DNA of 62,845 nt from Spirochaetales bacterium (GCA_017540815.1 JAFYAI010000012.1:1-62845), one strand, 5' to 3'. Numbered from the stretch's first letter, positions 33,175-42,149 are shown. Numbers and translations are program-made. The notes: generated from the letters alone by a model not told the origin.

Positions 33175-34602
33175 ATGAAAATAACCGAGTTATATTCTGA
33201 TGTTTTACTTGAAGATACTCATTACGAATTTAAGGCTGTTTTGAATTCTGATAATCCTATTAAATGGGCTAAAACAATTGTCGCTTATGCAAATGGGAAT
33301 GGCGGCTATTTGTTTGTGGGAGTGTCTAATGATAGGGAAGCTTTTGGTCTTACTCTTGAAGAAATTGACAAGACTAAAAATTTGATCGCTTTAGTAAATG
33401 ACAGGCATATATTCCCTCATGCTAAGATAACTTATATGCTTCGTAGCGTTGATGATAATGCTGAGCATTTTGTATTAGCACTAAGGATTTCAGTGTCAGA
33501 TTCTGTTGTTCGATATCGGGAAGGAGATTTTAACGAAACCGTATATGTAAAAGGTGACGGAAATTCAACTCCTGCAACACCTGAAGAAATAATTTCGCTT
33601 TCCAAAAGAAAATTCGGGGTAGATAACGAGACAACAGATATTATATATTCTGAAGAAGAATGGTCTGAATTTATCGATTTATGTAAAGAATTCAGAAGTG
33701 ATAAGTCTGAACCATCAATAAAAGAATTACAAAATGAAGAAATCTTATCAAAAGACAAATATGCAAAATCAGGATTTGTAATGTTTAGGGATGATTACAA
33801 TGAAGACGATTCATTGATATGCTGTCGTTTATGGAGAGGAACATCAAAAACTAGTGATGTTCTTGATAGCGGAAAGATAAAAGGATCACTTCCAAAAGTT
33901 TTACGCTTTGCATTGAATTTTATTGAACGAAATACAAAAACAGGATGGAAAAAAACAAATACAGGTGGGCGTGAGGAAATCCGCTCTTATCCAAAAGAAG
34001 CGGTAAGAGAGGCTTTAGTTAATGCAATTGCTCATAGGGATTATTCAATACGAGGAACACAGATAGATGTTGATATTTACACCGACAGGATAGATGTTGT
34101 TTCTCCAGGATCATGGCTATTGCCAAAAGATTATTATGACTATCCTCTTGGTTCAATTCCGTCAATCCGAAGGAATTCAATAATTGCAGCTTGTCTTGAT
34201 GTCGCAAATCTTATGGAACGTGGTGGAACAGGCTTTCAGACCATGATAGAGAGTTATAAGGATTCAGAACCTGAAAAACAACCTTGTGTTATGATTTATC
34301 CCGGTTTCCTGAATCTTAGATTATTCGATAGATTATATCAGAAAGAACAAAATGTTATGACATTGACTGATTCAGAAAAGGTACTTGCATCGCTTAAAGA
34401 ATGTCCTAAGTCCATAAAAGAATTGCAGGCATTGACAAATTACAAAAGTCGAAGCCGATTCCTTGAAGATGTTATAAATCCTCTTATTGACTCTGGACAA
34501 ATCTACCGTGAAGGGAATGTGAAATCTCCGACGGCAGTTTTTAAGATAAATGAAGATAATATGAGTATGGTAAAAGAAAGTCAGAGATGCAACAGAAATT
34601 AA
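33175..34602 (+). CDS. AlbA_2/Schlafen-domain putative transcriptional regulator
   Basis: 475 residues with RBS AGGAG. The N-terminal 130 residues are an AlbA_2/Schlafen domain (HYEFKAVLNSDNPIKWAKTI, GNGGYLFVGVSNDREAFGL). A middle region follows, then a HATPase-like RecG-associated domain (YPKEAVREALVNAIAHRDYS, IDVVSPGSWLLPKDY, ANLMERGGTGFQTM). The end looks like a winged helix. Proteins of this type are DNA-binding regulators or defence-linked nucleases; the exact role is open. Codon use is AT-rich relative to the core genes, as is common for this mobile family. The iteron-like repeats in front may be its operator. Confidence 0.87.
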   Translation: MKITELYSDVLLEDTHYEFKAVLNSDNPIKWAKTIVAYANGNGGYLFVGVSNDREAFGLTLEEIDKTKNLIALVNDRHIFPHAKITYMLRSVDDNAEHFVLALRISVSDSVVRYREGDFNETVYVKGDGNSTPATPEEIISLSKRKFGVDNETTDIIYSEEEWSEFIDLCKEFRSDKSEPSIKELQNEEILSKDKYAKSGFVMFRDDYNEDDSLICCRLWRGTSKTSDVLDSGKIKGSLPKVLRFALNFIERNTKTGWKKTNTGGREEIRSYPKEAVREALVNAIAHRDYSIRGTQIDVDIYTDRIDVVSPGSWLLPKDYYDYPLGSIPSIRRNSIIAACLDVANLMERGGTGFQTMIESYKDSEPEKQPCVMIYPGFLNLRLFDRLYQKEQNVMTLTDSEKVLASLKECPKSIKELQALTNYKSRSRFLEDVINPLIDSGQIYREGNVKSPTAVFKINEDNMSMVKESQRCNRN

Positions 34603-34674
34603 CAAATGCTATGAATTAATAATGTGTCAAAAAAGTTAATATGTGCACAGGATAAAGCACACAAGGAGTCCCCA

Positions 34675-36120
34675 ATGAAAAAAACATACATAACCACAAT
34701 GCCGGATCATATCGGAGCATTCCTGAAGGCAAGCGAGTGTTTTTCAAAGCTCGGCGTGAATATAACGCGTGTGAGCTACAACAAGGCTGTGGACTCGCAT
34801 ACGCTGTTCATCGATGCTGACGGCGATGAGTCACAGCTGGCCGAGGCGGATAAAATGCTGTCGGCAATCGGGTATCTCCAGCCTGTCAAGAATGAGCAAA
34901 GCATTGTCCTATTGGAGTTTATACTGAGAGACATTCCCGGCAGCGTAACGGATGTGCTGCGGGTTATACATTCTTATAGTCTCAATATCTCATATATCAG
35001 TTCGCAGGAGAACGGCACTGACTATCAGGCATTCAAGATGGGGCTGTTCGTCGATGACGGTCAGAAACTCCAGCAGTTCCTAAGTGAGGTGCAGTCGCTC
35101 TGTCAGGTGCGGGTGATTGATTACAACCATTCCGAAAAGGTCTATGACAACAGTATATTCTATCAGTCGTTCGTATCGGGGCTTATCCGCACTATCGGCA
35201 TTCCTGAGAATGCAAGAGATGATCTGCTGGTCAACACTAATATGATAATGCAGATGCTCGATGAGAAAGGACTGTCGCCGTATAAGACATTCGAGAGCAT
35301 AAGCCGCTTCGCTGAGTTGCTCTCTTCCTGCCGCGGCAGTGCATTCTCACCGAGGATATCACACCATACGATAACGGACAACTCCGAGATAATACTGATC
35401 GAGCCGCCATGCGGAAGCAACACTGCGATCATCAGGAGTCACGGTCAGACTCTGTTTATCGACAGCGGCTACGCATTGTATCGCGATGAGATGGAGTCGA
35501 TATTCCGCGGACTGCTGCCGGATTATGATACAATGACTAAACAGATATATGTTACTCATGCCGATGTGGATCACTGCGGACTGCTGCCGTTGTTTGACCG
35601 CATTATCGCAGGGCAGAAGACGAAAGAATGTCTGACATTGGAATATTGCGGTCAGAATGGCTACCGTGAGCAGAATCCGCTCCACCGCCCGTATATCAAT
35701 ATCTGCAAAAAATTGACATTCTATCAGCCGCCCAATCCCGACAAAGTGGAAACTCCGTGGCCATCTCCGAATAATCAGACTGAGCCATTGACTCAGATCG
35801 GTTTTTTTGATTTCGGTGAGATGCACTTTGAAGTCTATGAAGGCAAAGGCGGTCACCTGCCGGGCGAGACGATTCTGATTGACTATGTTCATCATGTTGC
35901 ATTCACCGGTGATGTCTATATTAACATGCACGGCATGACCAAAGAGCAGGCAGCGTATAATCAATACGCTCCGGTCCTGATGACTTCTGTAGATACCGAT
36001 CCGGGGCTGTGTGCACTTGAGCGGCAGGCTATTCTCCAGCGTCTCGGTGCAGGACGGTGGCAGATCTTCGGAGCTCACGGCATGAAGAAGGAATACGAGG
36101 TGGTAATGCATAATTCATAA
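34675..36120 (+). CDS. ACT-ACT-metallo-beta-lactamase fusion protein
   Basis: 481 residues from ATG 34675 (RBS AAGGAG), chosen over an upstream in-frame start without a ribosome site. Residues 1-75 and 80-155 are two ACT domains (TMPDHIGAFLKASECFSKLG and RDIPGSVTDVLRVIHSYSLN). A helical linker leads to a metallo-beta-lactamase fold: IIRSHGQTLFIDSG, the metal motif YVTHADVDHCGLLPLF (H-x-D-x-D-H), GGHLPGETIL and HHVAFTGDVYIN. The ACT pair probably senses an amino acid and controls a hydrolase or redox activity. The last codons (HNS) come from an AATTCATAATTCAT repeat. Confidence 0.85.
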   Translation: MKKTYITTMPDHIGAFLKASECFSKLGVNITRVSYNKAVDSHTLFIDADGDESQLAEADKMLSAIGYLQPVKNEQSIVLLEFILRDIPGSVTDVLRVIHSYSLNISYISSQENGTDYQAFKMGLFVDDGQKLQQFLSEVQSLCQVRVIDYNHSEKVYDNSIFYQSFVSGLIRTIGIPENARDDLLVNTNMIMQMLDEKGLSPYKTFESISRFAELLSSCRGSAFSPRISHHTITDNSEIILIEPPCGSNTAIIRSHGQTLFIDSGYALYRDEMESIFRGLLPDYDTMTKQIYVTHADVDHCGLLPLFDRIIAGQKTKECLTLEYCGQNGYREQNPLHRPYINICKKLTFYQPPNPDKVETPWPSPNNQTEPLTQIGFFDFGEMHFEVYEGKGGHLPGETILIDYVHHVAFTGDVYINMHGMTKEQAAYNQYAPVLMTSVDTDPGLCALERQAILQRLGAGRWQIFGAHGMKKEYEVVMHNS

Positions 36121-36152
36121 TTCATAATGCATAATGCGGAATTATGCATTAA
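36112..36152. repeat. AATTCATAATTCATAATGCAT element at the 3' end
   Basis: ATAATTCATAATTCATAATG covers the end of the ACT-MBL gene and supplies its stop; CATAATGC-GGA-ATTATGCAT then folds back. Similar AATTCATAATTCAT tracts end genes at 53239 and 60113. Confidence 0.7.
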
Positions 36153-37494
36153 TAGATATATCGCCATCAGAGCAATGCACAACTTTTGACGGAACCTCTT
36201 CATTCCATTGTTTGCCTTTTTTTATCTTTCTCCATTGTTCCATCGTGCCGCTGTATGTGATGGTTTTAAGCGATGAACAGTCTTTAAATGCACTTTCGCC
36301 AATTGATTCTACTTCAATAGGTATCTTTATTGACTCCAATGATAAACAATCATCAAAGGCATGTTTTCCAATATATTTCATGTTGGCAGATAGTTCTATC
36401 GATTCCAGTGATAAACAATCAAAAAATACATATCCTCCAATAGATTTTATTCCAGCAGGAAGTACTATTGATGATAATGATGTACATTCAGCAAATGCAT
36501 ATTTGCCAATATATATTACACCGATAGGTATATCTATCGACTTCAGCGATGAACAGCTTCTAAATGTCATAGATACAATTTTTGTTACTTTTGCCGGCAG
36601 TTTTATTGACTTTAGCGATTGACAACCTTCAAACGCACTTGTGTGGATTGATTGCACTTCACTAGGTATTACTATTGATTCTAATGATTCACAGTTTAAA
36701 AAAACCTTTTCTTCAATCGATCTTACTCTATGCGGCAATTCTATCGTTTTTAGTGATTTACAGCCTTCAAATGCACTTGTGCTGATTGATTGCACTTCAC
36801 TAGGTATTACTATCGATTCTAATGATTCGCAGTTTAAAAACACATTTCTTTCAATCGATCTCACTCTATACGGCAATTCTATCATTTTTAGCGATTTACA
36901 GCCTTCAAATGCACCACGACCAATCTCTGTAACTCCATCAGGTATTTTTATCGACTCCAACGATGAACAGTCATCAAATGCATCATCTCCAATTGATTCC
37001 ACTCTAATCGGAAGTTTTAATAATTTAATAAATTTATAAAAAGGTTGATAAAAAATACCAAATGGACCATTCTTTTTTTCAGACTCTTGAAATGAAGTAT
37101 GAAAAAAATTATATTCAAATTTCTTAATTCCATTCATATATATAGCATATTTCTTTTCATCACACTCTGCAAAAGCAAAATGGCATTTTATGAGATAATC
37201 TTCGATTTCTGAAAAAGGTCTTTTCATAGAAAAATATTCCAACAAATTCGGCAATATCTCTTTCCATTCCATTACCAAATTGTTAGAAAATGATATTTCT
37301 ATCTTACTATCATCAAGCGGAAGAACAAGTACAGTTGCATAATTTGTTCTAAGAATTTCATGTTTCATTTCGTATTTATCTGCAATAGATTTCATCACCG
37401 CATTTGCAGTTGCCGCTTCCATATCAGCTATTTTCTTTCGCTTGGCTTCTTCTTTTTCTTCATCCGTGAAAATGTCATTGTTTGTTTGTGGCAT
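36142..37494 (-). CDS. TpLRR/BspA-type leucine-rich repeat protein 1
   Basis: 450 residues, no signal peptide. The N-terminal 150 residues are non-repetitive, and their beginning (MPQTNNDIFTDEEKEEAKRK) closely matches LRR protein 4. About eleven 23-residue LRR_5 units follow, of the pattern SIGDDAFDDCSSLESIKIPDGV. The C-terminal tail SGTMEQWRKIKKGKQW ... VVHCSDGDISI is shared with all five LRR proteins here. These repeats form elongated solenoids for protein contacts; lack of export signals suggests a cytoplasmic place or a secretion route not seen in the sequence. Function unknown. Confidence 0.88.
   Translation of the reverse strand: MPQTNNDIFTDEEKEEAKRKKIADMEAATANAVMKSIADKYEMKHEILRTNYATVLVLPLDDSKIEISFSNNLVMEWKEILPNLLEYFSMKRPFSEIEDYLIKCHFAFAECDEKKYAIYMNGIKKFEYNFFHTSFQESEKKNGPFGIFYQPFYKFIKLLKLPIRVESIGDDAFDDCSSLESIKIPDGVTEIGRGAFEGCKSLKMIELPYRVRSIERNVFLNCESLESIVIPSEVQSISTSAFEGCKSLKTIELPHRVRSIEEKVFLNCESLESIVIPSEVQSIHTSAFEGCQSLKSIKLPAKVTKIVSMTFRSCSSLKSIDIPIGVIYIGKYAFAECTSLSSIVLPAGIKSIGGYVFFDCLSLESIELSANMKYIGKHAFDDCLSLESIKIPIEVESIGESAFKDCSSLKTITYSGTMEQWRKIKKGKQWNEEVPSKVVHCSDGDISINA
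36626..36901 (-). repeat. 138-bp tandem duplication within LRR gene 1
   Basis: Two units of 138 bp (starting at 36626 and 36764) match nearly base for base, and the next block begins at 36902. Each codes for two LRR units (46 residues). Confidence 0.88.
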
Positions 37495-37535
37495 TATAAA
37501 TTCCTGTTATCATTATCCTCATCAACTTGTAATCC

Positions 37536-37570
37536 TCGCCCTGTGTCAGCCGTCGGCTGACACAGGGCGA
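37536..37570. repeat. 16-bp perfect hairpin with GTC loop
   Basis: TCGCCCTGTGTCAGCC-GTC-GGCTGACACAGGGCGA lies between the divergent LRR gene 1 and the CDF gene. No T run follows, so it is not a classic terminator. The rest of 37495-37739 holds AT-rich DNA with a possible TATAAT at 37652-37657. Confidence 0.82.
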
Positions 37571-37739
37571 AATATGATTTATATTATATCACATATTTTG
37601 ATTTTTATATTATTTTTATAAAAAATTAGTGAGTAATTCAAAAATATATGATATAATAATTTTGGAAAATGTATGAATATTTATAAATTTTTCCGACGTT
37701 TACTAAAATGGAATAAAAAGACCAGCAAGGACTCCACCA

Positions 37740-38891
37740 ATGACAAATCCATTCAACATAGCAGAAAACACAGATGCAATCAACCGCGATAAAACAATAG
37801 TCCGCACAAGCATAATCGGCATAATAGCCAATGCTTTTTTGGCGGGATTCAAAGCAGTGATAGGTATACTGTCAAACTCTATCGCAATCACTCTCGATGC
37901 GGTGAACAATTTAAGTGATGCCGGCTCGAGTCTTGTTACGATAATCGGCACGAAGCTCGCCGGCAAACAGCCTGACAAGAAACATCCGTGGGGCTACGGC
38001 AGGATAGAGTATCTCTCCGCAATGATCATCGGTATAATCGTTATGTATGCCGGCGTAACTTCACTGCGAGAGTCGATCATCAAGATCATCCACCCGGAAG
38101 TGCCGTCCTACTCGACAGTCTCACTGATTATAGTCGGCTCTGCAGTACTCGTTAAAATCCTGCTCGGACTGTTCGTGCAGTCAACCGGCAAGAAAGTCAA
38201 CTCCGCATCGCTTGTTAATTCCGGTAAGGACGCACTTATGGACTCAATCATCTCTGCAGCGACGCTTGTTTCGGCGATTATCTTCGTAATGACAGGATTC
38301 AGTCCGGAAGCATGGCTCGGTGCTGTTATCTCATTGATGATAATCAAGGCAGGCATTGAGATGCTCTCAGAAACCGTCTCATCGATACTCGGTCAGCGTG
38401 TCGAAGCTGAGACTGTCAAGACCGTTCGCCAAAGCATTATGAGTTTTCCGGAAGTCCGCGGTGTATATGATATGATATTCCACGACTATGGTCCTGACAG
38501 ACTGAACTGTTCTGCCCATATTGAAGTTGATGACACAATGACTGCCGATAAGATCGACAAACTCCAGCGAGACATCACTGCCAAAGTATTTATGGAACAT
38601 AACATCATCATCACGGCACTGAGTGTCTATTCTGTCAACACACAAGATGAAACAGCCATCAAGATCCGCAGTGAGATATACAAAACTGTTACGGCTATAC
38701 CTCATGTCATACAGGTTCACGGATTCTATGTAGATGAAGCAGCTAAACGCATACAGTTTGATGTGATATTTGACTTCGATGCCAAAGACCGCTGTGCCTT
38801 ATATGAGCAGGTCGTGACCAAAGTCAAGAGTCTTTATCCTGATTATGATATTCTGTGCGTGCCTGATACGGACTTTAGTGTCAGTGAATAA
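37740..38891 (+). CDS. cation diffusion facilitator (CDF) metal transporter
   Basis: 383 residues. An N-terminal cytoplasmic segment is followed by six membrane helices with the metal-site residues of CDFs: ITLDAVNNLSDAGSSLVT in TM2 and NSGKDALMDSIISAATLV in TM5 (D-x3-D type), plus HPWGYGRIEYLSAM. The cytoplasmic C-terminal domain is duplicated in length (about 180 residues rather than 90). It would export divalent metals such as Mn, Fe or Zn in exchange for protons. RBS AAGGA is before the ATG. It is not preceded by a recognisable metal box. Confidence 0.92.
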   Translation: MTNPFNIAENTDAINRDKTIVRTSIIGIIANAFLAGFKAVIGILSNSIAITLDAVNNLSDAGSSLVTIIGTKLAGKQPDKKHPWGYGRIEYLSAMIIGIIVMYAGVTSLRESIIKIIHPEVPSYSTVSLIIVGSAVLVKILLGLFVQSTGKKVNSASLVNSGKDALMDSIISAATLVSAIIFVMTGFSPEAWLGAVISLMIIKAGIEMLSETVSSILGQRVEAETVKTVRQSIMSFPEVRGVYDMIFHDYGPDRLNCSAHIEVDDTMTADKIDKLQRDITAKVFMEHNIIITALSVYSVNTQDETAIKIRSEIYKTVTAIPHVIQVHGFYVDEAAKRIQFDVIFDFDAKDRCALYEQVVTKVKSLYPDYDILCVPDTDFSVSE

Positions 38892-38907
38892 TCATATAGG
38901 AGCAACT

Positions 38908-39348
38908 ATGAACTACAAAAAAATCGGAGAAACATATTACATAAGAGCCGATAAAGGCGTTGAGATTATCGGCACAATCCTAAAAATGTGCCAACAGGAA
39001 CAAATCCAATCTGCGCTATTCAGCGGCATAGGCGGCTGCTCCGATGCTGTTATACAGACATTCATACCTGAGACACACTCATTCGAGGAACAGCATCTGC
39101 ACGGGATGCTGGAACTGATTAGTCTTAACGGCAATGTCATAACAGACGATGACGGCAGTTACTATCATCATACTCATGCGTCATTTTCATATAAAAATGG
39201 TGAACACCACGAGATGGCAGCAGGTCATATCCGATCTGTTACAGTATTATATACGGCAGAGATTGAGCTGCGTCCTGTCATTGGCGGTGCTATCAAACGC
39301 AAATTCGATCCTGAGACAGGAACAGGTTTTTGGGACTTTGGAGAATAA
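38908..39348 (+). CDS. PPC/DUF296 domain protein
   Basis: 146 residues from ATG 38908 (RBS AGGAG). It has the PPC fold: YIRADKGVEIIGTILKMCQQ, SALFSGIGGCSDAVIQTF, LHGMLELISLNGNVI and the His cluster in YYHHTHASFSYKNGEHH that binds a metal, with C-terminal GHIRSVTVLYTAEIELRP. PPC proteins occur alone in bacteria or with AT-hook motifs in plants; the bacterial role is unknown. It follows the CDF gene closely (16 bp) and may be co-transcribed with it. Confidence 0.9.
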   Translation: MNYKKIGETYYIRADKGVEIIGTILKMCQQEQIQSALFSGIGGCSDAVIQTFIPETHSFEEQHLHGMLELISLNGNVITDDDGSYYHHTHASFSYKNGEHHEMAAGHIRSVTVLYTAEIELRPVIGGAIKRKFDPETGTGFWDFGE

Positions 39349-39391
39349 ATGTGACAAGGCTCGCCTACGGCGAGCCTTGTCACATTTATTC
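39343..39391. terminator. 23-bp perfect hairpin between convergent genes, TAC loop
   Basis: Arms 39343-39365 and 39369-39391 are fully complementary with loop TAC. It starts inside the stop region of the PPC gene and ends before LRR gene 2, so it can terminate both. Confidence 0.85.
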
Positions 39392-39395
39392 TTTA

Positions 39396-40184
39396 TTATA
39401 TCTCCACATCCCCATCGGTGCAGTGTATAAACTTTGTCCCGACATATCTAAACCAATATTGACCTTTTTTGACATTATCCCACTGCTGTTTTGTGCCTTT
39501 ATATCGAATGTCCGTCAAATTATAACAGCAGGCAAAAGCCTCATTTCCAATCTCGGTTATGCCGCTCGGCAGCTCTATCGAAGTCAAAGACAAACACCTG
39601 CTGAATGCTTCGACACCAATCTTAGTTACACCTGCCGGTATTTCAATCGATTTCAGGGAATAGCAATCCACAAAAGTCCTGTCACCAATCTCAGTTATCC
39701 CCTTAGACATCATATAGTAAGTCAGATACTCTTGAAATGTCACTGCATTTTCATCTGTCTTTGTTACACCATTGTTATGTATCACAATTGTGCCGGGAAT
39801 CGGAGTATTGTCATCGCCGTTCCAATTAGAGCCGACAAGATACGGATTATGAACACCATATTCACCGCCGAGTCCGACATCCAAACTGCGATAGCATCGC
39901 TCGTTGCAGTATTGTTCAATGCCGCTCTCAGTGCCGATAAACAGTATGAAAGCATAATCCGGCTTATCGTCGTATTGCTTATTCATCAGACTCATTATGA
40001 CATAACGAATTTCATCTGCAAGCTGAGACTCCTTCTCCAATTTCACATTTTCCGCATGGAATACGGAAACTCCGTCGATATAACCGAACTCATAGTCGCT
40101 TATACCGTTTCGCTTCAAAACTTCCTCAAACATCTTGCTTGAAGCATACTCTGCCGTAATCTGAATTATTGCTTTTTTTGACAT
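39396..40184 (-). CDS. TpLRR/BspA-type leucine-rich repeat protein 2
   Basis: 262 residues with RBS AAGGAGG. The N-terminal 160 residues are a unique domain (IIQITAEYASSKMFEEVLKR, YDDKPDYAFILFIGTESGIE) unlike the other LRR proteins here. Three LRR_5 units follow (GITEIGDRTFVDCYSLKSIE) and then the common tail (YKGTKQQWDNVKKGQYW ... FIHCTDGDVEI). No signal peptide is present. The N-terminal domain might be an effector or binding module attached to a standard LRR tail. It contains one CACAATTGTG. Confidence 0.85.
   Translation of the reverse strand: MSKKAIIQITAEYASSKMFEEVLKRNGISDYEFGYIDGVSVFHAENVKLEKESQLADEIRYVIMSLMNKQYDDKPDYAFILFIGTESGIEQYCNERCYRSLDVGLGGEYGVHNPYLVGSNWNGDDNTPIPGTIVIHNNGVTKTDENAVTFQEYLTYYMMSKGITEIGDRTFVDCYSLKSIEIPAGVTKIGVEAFSRCLSLTSIELPSGITEIGNEAFACCYNLTDIRYKGTKQQWDNVKKGQYWFRYVGTKFIHCTDGDVEI
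39783..39792. repeat. CACAATTGTG palindrome (LRR gene 2)
   Basis: Exact copy, read as Thr-Ile-Val on the minus strand. Confidence 0.9.
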
Positions 40185-40242
40185 ATTTGCCTCCTTAGTT
40201 AATAACTGTCACACGGATTTGGATTTTCCTACGGAAAATCAG

Positions 40243-40908
40243 TTATATTTTTTCATTGCTCATTGCAATAACATAATCAACACCGAAGTCCAATTTTTCA
40301 GAGATTGGCTTCCTATCAGAAATATATTTATGCCAAATATCACAAAACTTTTTGGAAAGTCTCTCTACACCGACTTTTTCCCCTTTATATTCAAACTCAA
40401 TACTTGTACAAATATATCTGCTGTCAGAAGAAGTGTTTCTAATAATAATCCTAATGTCATTATCTTTATCCTCATAAGCAAGGAAAGTTTTAACACCTCT
40501 TCCGATATTCTTTCGATAGAACATATTCTCAGGAACATAAAGGTCACAAGTATTGGGATAAATTAAAATAAAATCCACTCCAACTTCCAGATGAATCCCC
40601 GACTGTATCTGACCATTTTCTCTGATATAATGCACCATTTGCAGAAACTTCTCCGACTTGCCGCGAGCTTTAATCGGGTCACCGTTATTAACTTTATCAA
40701 CATAATGCAGAACAATCTCGCGGTTTAAAAGACCTTTTACAATTGCATACAGCCAAGTCTGTTCGTCTTCATATATCGTAAACTTGCGAGGACCAACGGG
40801 TTTCTTAAACAAATCAAACAGCGTTCCGTCATAAGGTCGATTGCTCCTGTCATTCTCCCCCATTGCCCTCATTATTTCATCGCTTAAATCCAATTTTTTT
40901 TCGTCCAT
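40243..40908 (-). CDS. protein of unknown function (221 aa)
   Basis: 221 residues from ATG 40906-40908 with a perfect AGGAGG. The product starts MDEKKLDLSDEIMRAMGEND, is rich in charged residues and aromatic strands (FTIYEDEQTWLYAIVKGLLN, GVDFILIYPNTCDLYV) and has no signal or membrane segment. No family is recognised. Its upstream region is very similar to that of the 82-residue protein gene at 44179, which suggests common regulation within the island. A small hairpin with TAC loop (40222-40240) sits just after the stop. Confidence 0.65.
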   Translation of the reverse strand: MDEKKLDLSDEIMRAMGENDRSNRPYDGTLFDLFKKPVGPRKFTIYEDEQTWLYAIVKGLLNREIVLHYVDKVNNGDPIKARGKSEKFLQMVHYIRENGQIQSGIHLEVGVDFILIYPNTCDLYVPENMFYRKNIGRGVKTFLAYEDKDNDIRIIIRNTSSDSRYICTSIEFEYKGEKVGVERLSKKFCDIWHKYISDRKPISEKLDFGVDYVIAMSNEKI

Positions 40909-40928
40909 AATAAAGCCTCCTTTTTTTG

Positions 40929-40990
40929 CTTTACACATTTTTCTTACACTATACTTTATAATTTTTTTTTTGCAAAAGGTCTAAATTTGA
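40929..40990 (-). promoter_or_regulatory. promoter element shared with the 44179 gene (copy 1)
   Basis: Minus strand: TTTAGACCTTTTGC, A/T run, then CTATA and TGTAAGAAAAATGTGTAAA. It contains TTGCAA (40970-40975), 16 bp, TATAGT (40948-40953). The same string recurs at 44502-44560. Confidence 0.72.
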
Positions 40991-41037
40991 AGAAAAAAAA
41001 TGCTTTTTTTTGTAAAAAATTGCATTTTTTTCTGATT

Positions 41038-41319
41038 CTATTTTTTCCCATCACCATTAAATCTCACTCCATATACTTTTTTCAGTATATCGAATTCTTT
41101 TTCTGTCAGTGAATGAGAGTCCTGCGACAGATCTCTGACATCATCGCCAAACAGATTCTTTTCGATACATTTGTTTGCTTCCTGCACATTCTGCTCAACA
41201 CCATCTCCTCTGAAATACATCTCCGCCAGCTGACACTGAGCCTTGCCGTCTCCGGCTTCTGCTTTTTGTTTTAATTCTTCAATTTCCTTAATTTTTTCAA
41301 TGCTTGTTTTTTCGTTCAT
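41038..41319 (-). CDS. short Sel1-like repeat protein
   Basis: 93 residues from ATG 41317-41319 (RBS GAGGTG). One Sel1/TPR-like unit is visible, LKQKAEAGDGKAQCQLAEMY followed by FRGDGVEQNVQEANKCIEKN, after a coiled-coil-like start (IEKIKEIEEL). Sel1 repeats bind proteins. A single unit is short for the family, so it may work as an adaptor or be a fragment of a longer gene. Its promoter (TTTCAC-17-TATAAT) resembles the near promoter of the 44179 gene. Confidence 0.75.
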   Translation of the reverse strand: MNEKTSIEKIKEIEELKQKAEAGDGKAQCQLAEMYFRGDGVEQNVQEANKCIEKNLFGDDVRDLSQDSHSLTEKEFDILKKVYGVRFNGDGKK

Positions 41320-41367
41320 TTCACACCTCACAATTATTATAAGAAGAAAATCTCAAAAGTGAAAGTT

Positions 41368-41403
41368 CTAATTGTCAATTCTTTGAATAAATTTATTTTT
41401 CAT
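41368..41403 (-). CDS. 11-codon leader ORF candidate
   Basis: ATG 41401-41403 with AGGAG six bases upstream, reading MKNKFIQRIDN and TAG 41368-41370. It lies upstream of the Sel1-like gene on the same strand. It could be a leader peptide or chance. The remaining DNA to the dispersed repeat at 41503 is AT-rich without signals. Confidence 0.3.
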   Translation of the reverse strand: MKNKFIQRIDN

Positions 41404-41502
41404 AGAAATCTCCTTTTAAAAAAATGATACATAGAAATTAACAAAAATTTTTATTTTCAATGTCGTTTTTCTCAAAAAAATCAATTTTTTTCATTTTTAA
41501 TC

Positions 41503-41597
41503 TCTCTCTGACAGACATTACCAACCAATCGCGGTGGTTTATGCCCCTCTCCGTGCAATCTGCATGGAGAGGGGATGCCGTAGGCAGGGGTGAGGCC
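41503..41597 (+). repeat. dispersed two-hairpin repeat, copy A
   Basis: CCCCTCTCC ... GGAGAGGGG forms the first hairpin (about 41544-41574), then TGCC-GTA-GGCA and GGGGTGAGG. Over about 95 bp it matches copy B (43984-44079) at roughly four bases in five. It abuts the 3' end of LRR gene 3. Confidence 0.85.
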
Positions 41598-41614
41598 TCA
41601 TTTCTCATTACTCA

Positions 41615-42073
41615 TTATTCATTAATCTCCACATCGCCGTCAAGGCAGTGAACGACTTTAATACCGCTTTGCATATTCCAATTCGAGCCTTTCACAATAT
41701 CGGCCCACTGCTTTGTAGTTCCTGCATAGCGGAGTTCTTCCAAAGACGCACATCCCAAGAATGCATAAGTCCCTATCTGTGTTACTCCAATCGGAATCTC
41801 AATCGATTCCAAAGAGAGGCAAACCATAAACGCATTGTGGCCTATCGCTTCCAGACTATTCGGCAAGACTATCGACTTCAAACCGTAACATTCTTCAAAT
41901 GCTCCGCTGCTTGTCATCGTTATGCTGCCTATGAAAGCACATTCATCTATTGCCGGCTCGTTTTCATTTACCTGCTCAATTCGCATCTTTTTACAGGTTT
42001 CTCTAATGTATTGTTTATCTTTTTCGGTTAATTTAAAATGCTTCCTTTCTCGCCCATTGTTTCTGATTGACAT
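41615..42073 (-). CDS. TpLRR/BspA-type leucine-rich repeat protein 3 (short)
   Basis: 152 residues with RBS AGGAGG. After a basic N-terminus (FKLTEKDKQYIRETCKKMRI) there are three LRR_5 units (GAFEECYGLKSIVLPNSLEA, NAFMVCLSLESIEIPIGVTQ) and the common tail (YAGTTKQWADIVKGSNW ... VVHCLDGDVEI). It lacks the N-terminal domain of LRR proteins 1, 4 and 5 and may be a shortened paralogue. No export signal. Confidence 0.85.
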   Translation of the reverse strand: MSIRNNGRERKHFKLTEKDKQYIRETCKKMRIEQVNENEPAIDECAFIGSITMTSSGAFEECYGLKSIVLPNSLEAIGHNAFMVCLSLESIEIPIGVTQIGTYAFLGCASLEELRYAGTTKQWADIVKGSNWNMQSGIKVVHCLDGDVEINE

Positions 42074-42149
42074 ATATGCCTCCTGCTAATTTGCGGTATA
42101 ATTTAAGCTGGCGAAACCGACTTAAATCATACCGCAATATTAAATAATT

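Noticed and set aside
36641-37039. Plus-strand open frames opposite the LRR genes (also 45175-45759)
   Set aside because: They repeat with the 69-bp LRR period and have no start signals; they are shadows of the repeats.
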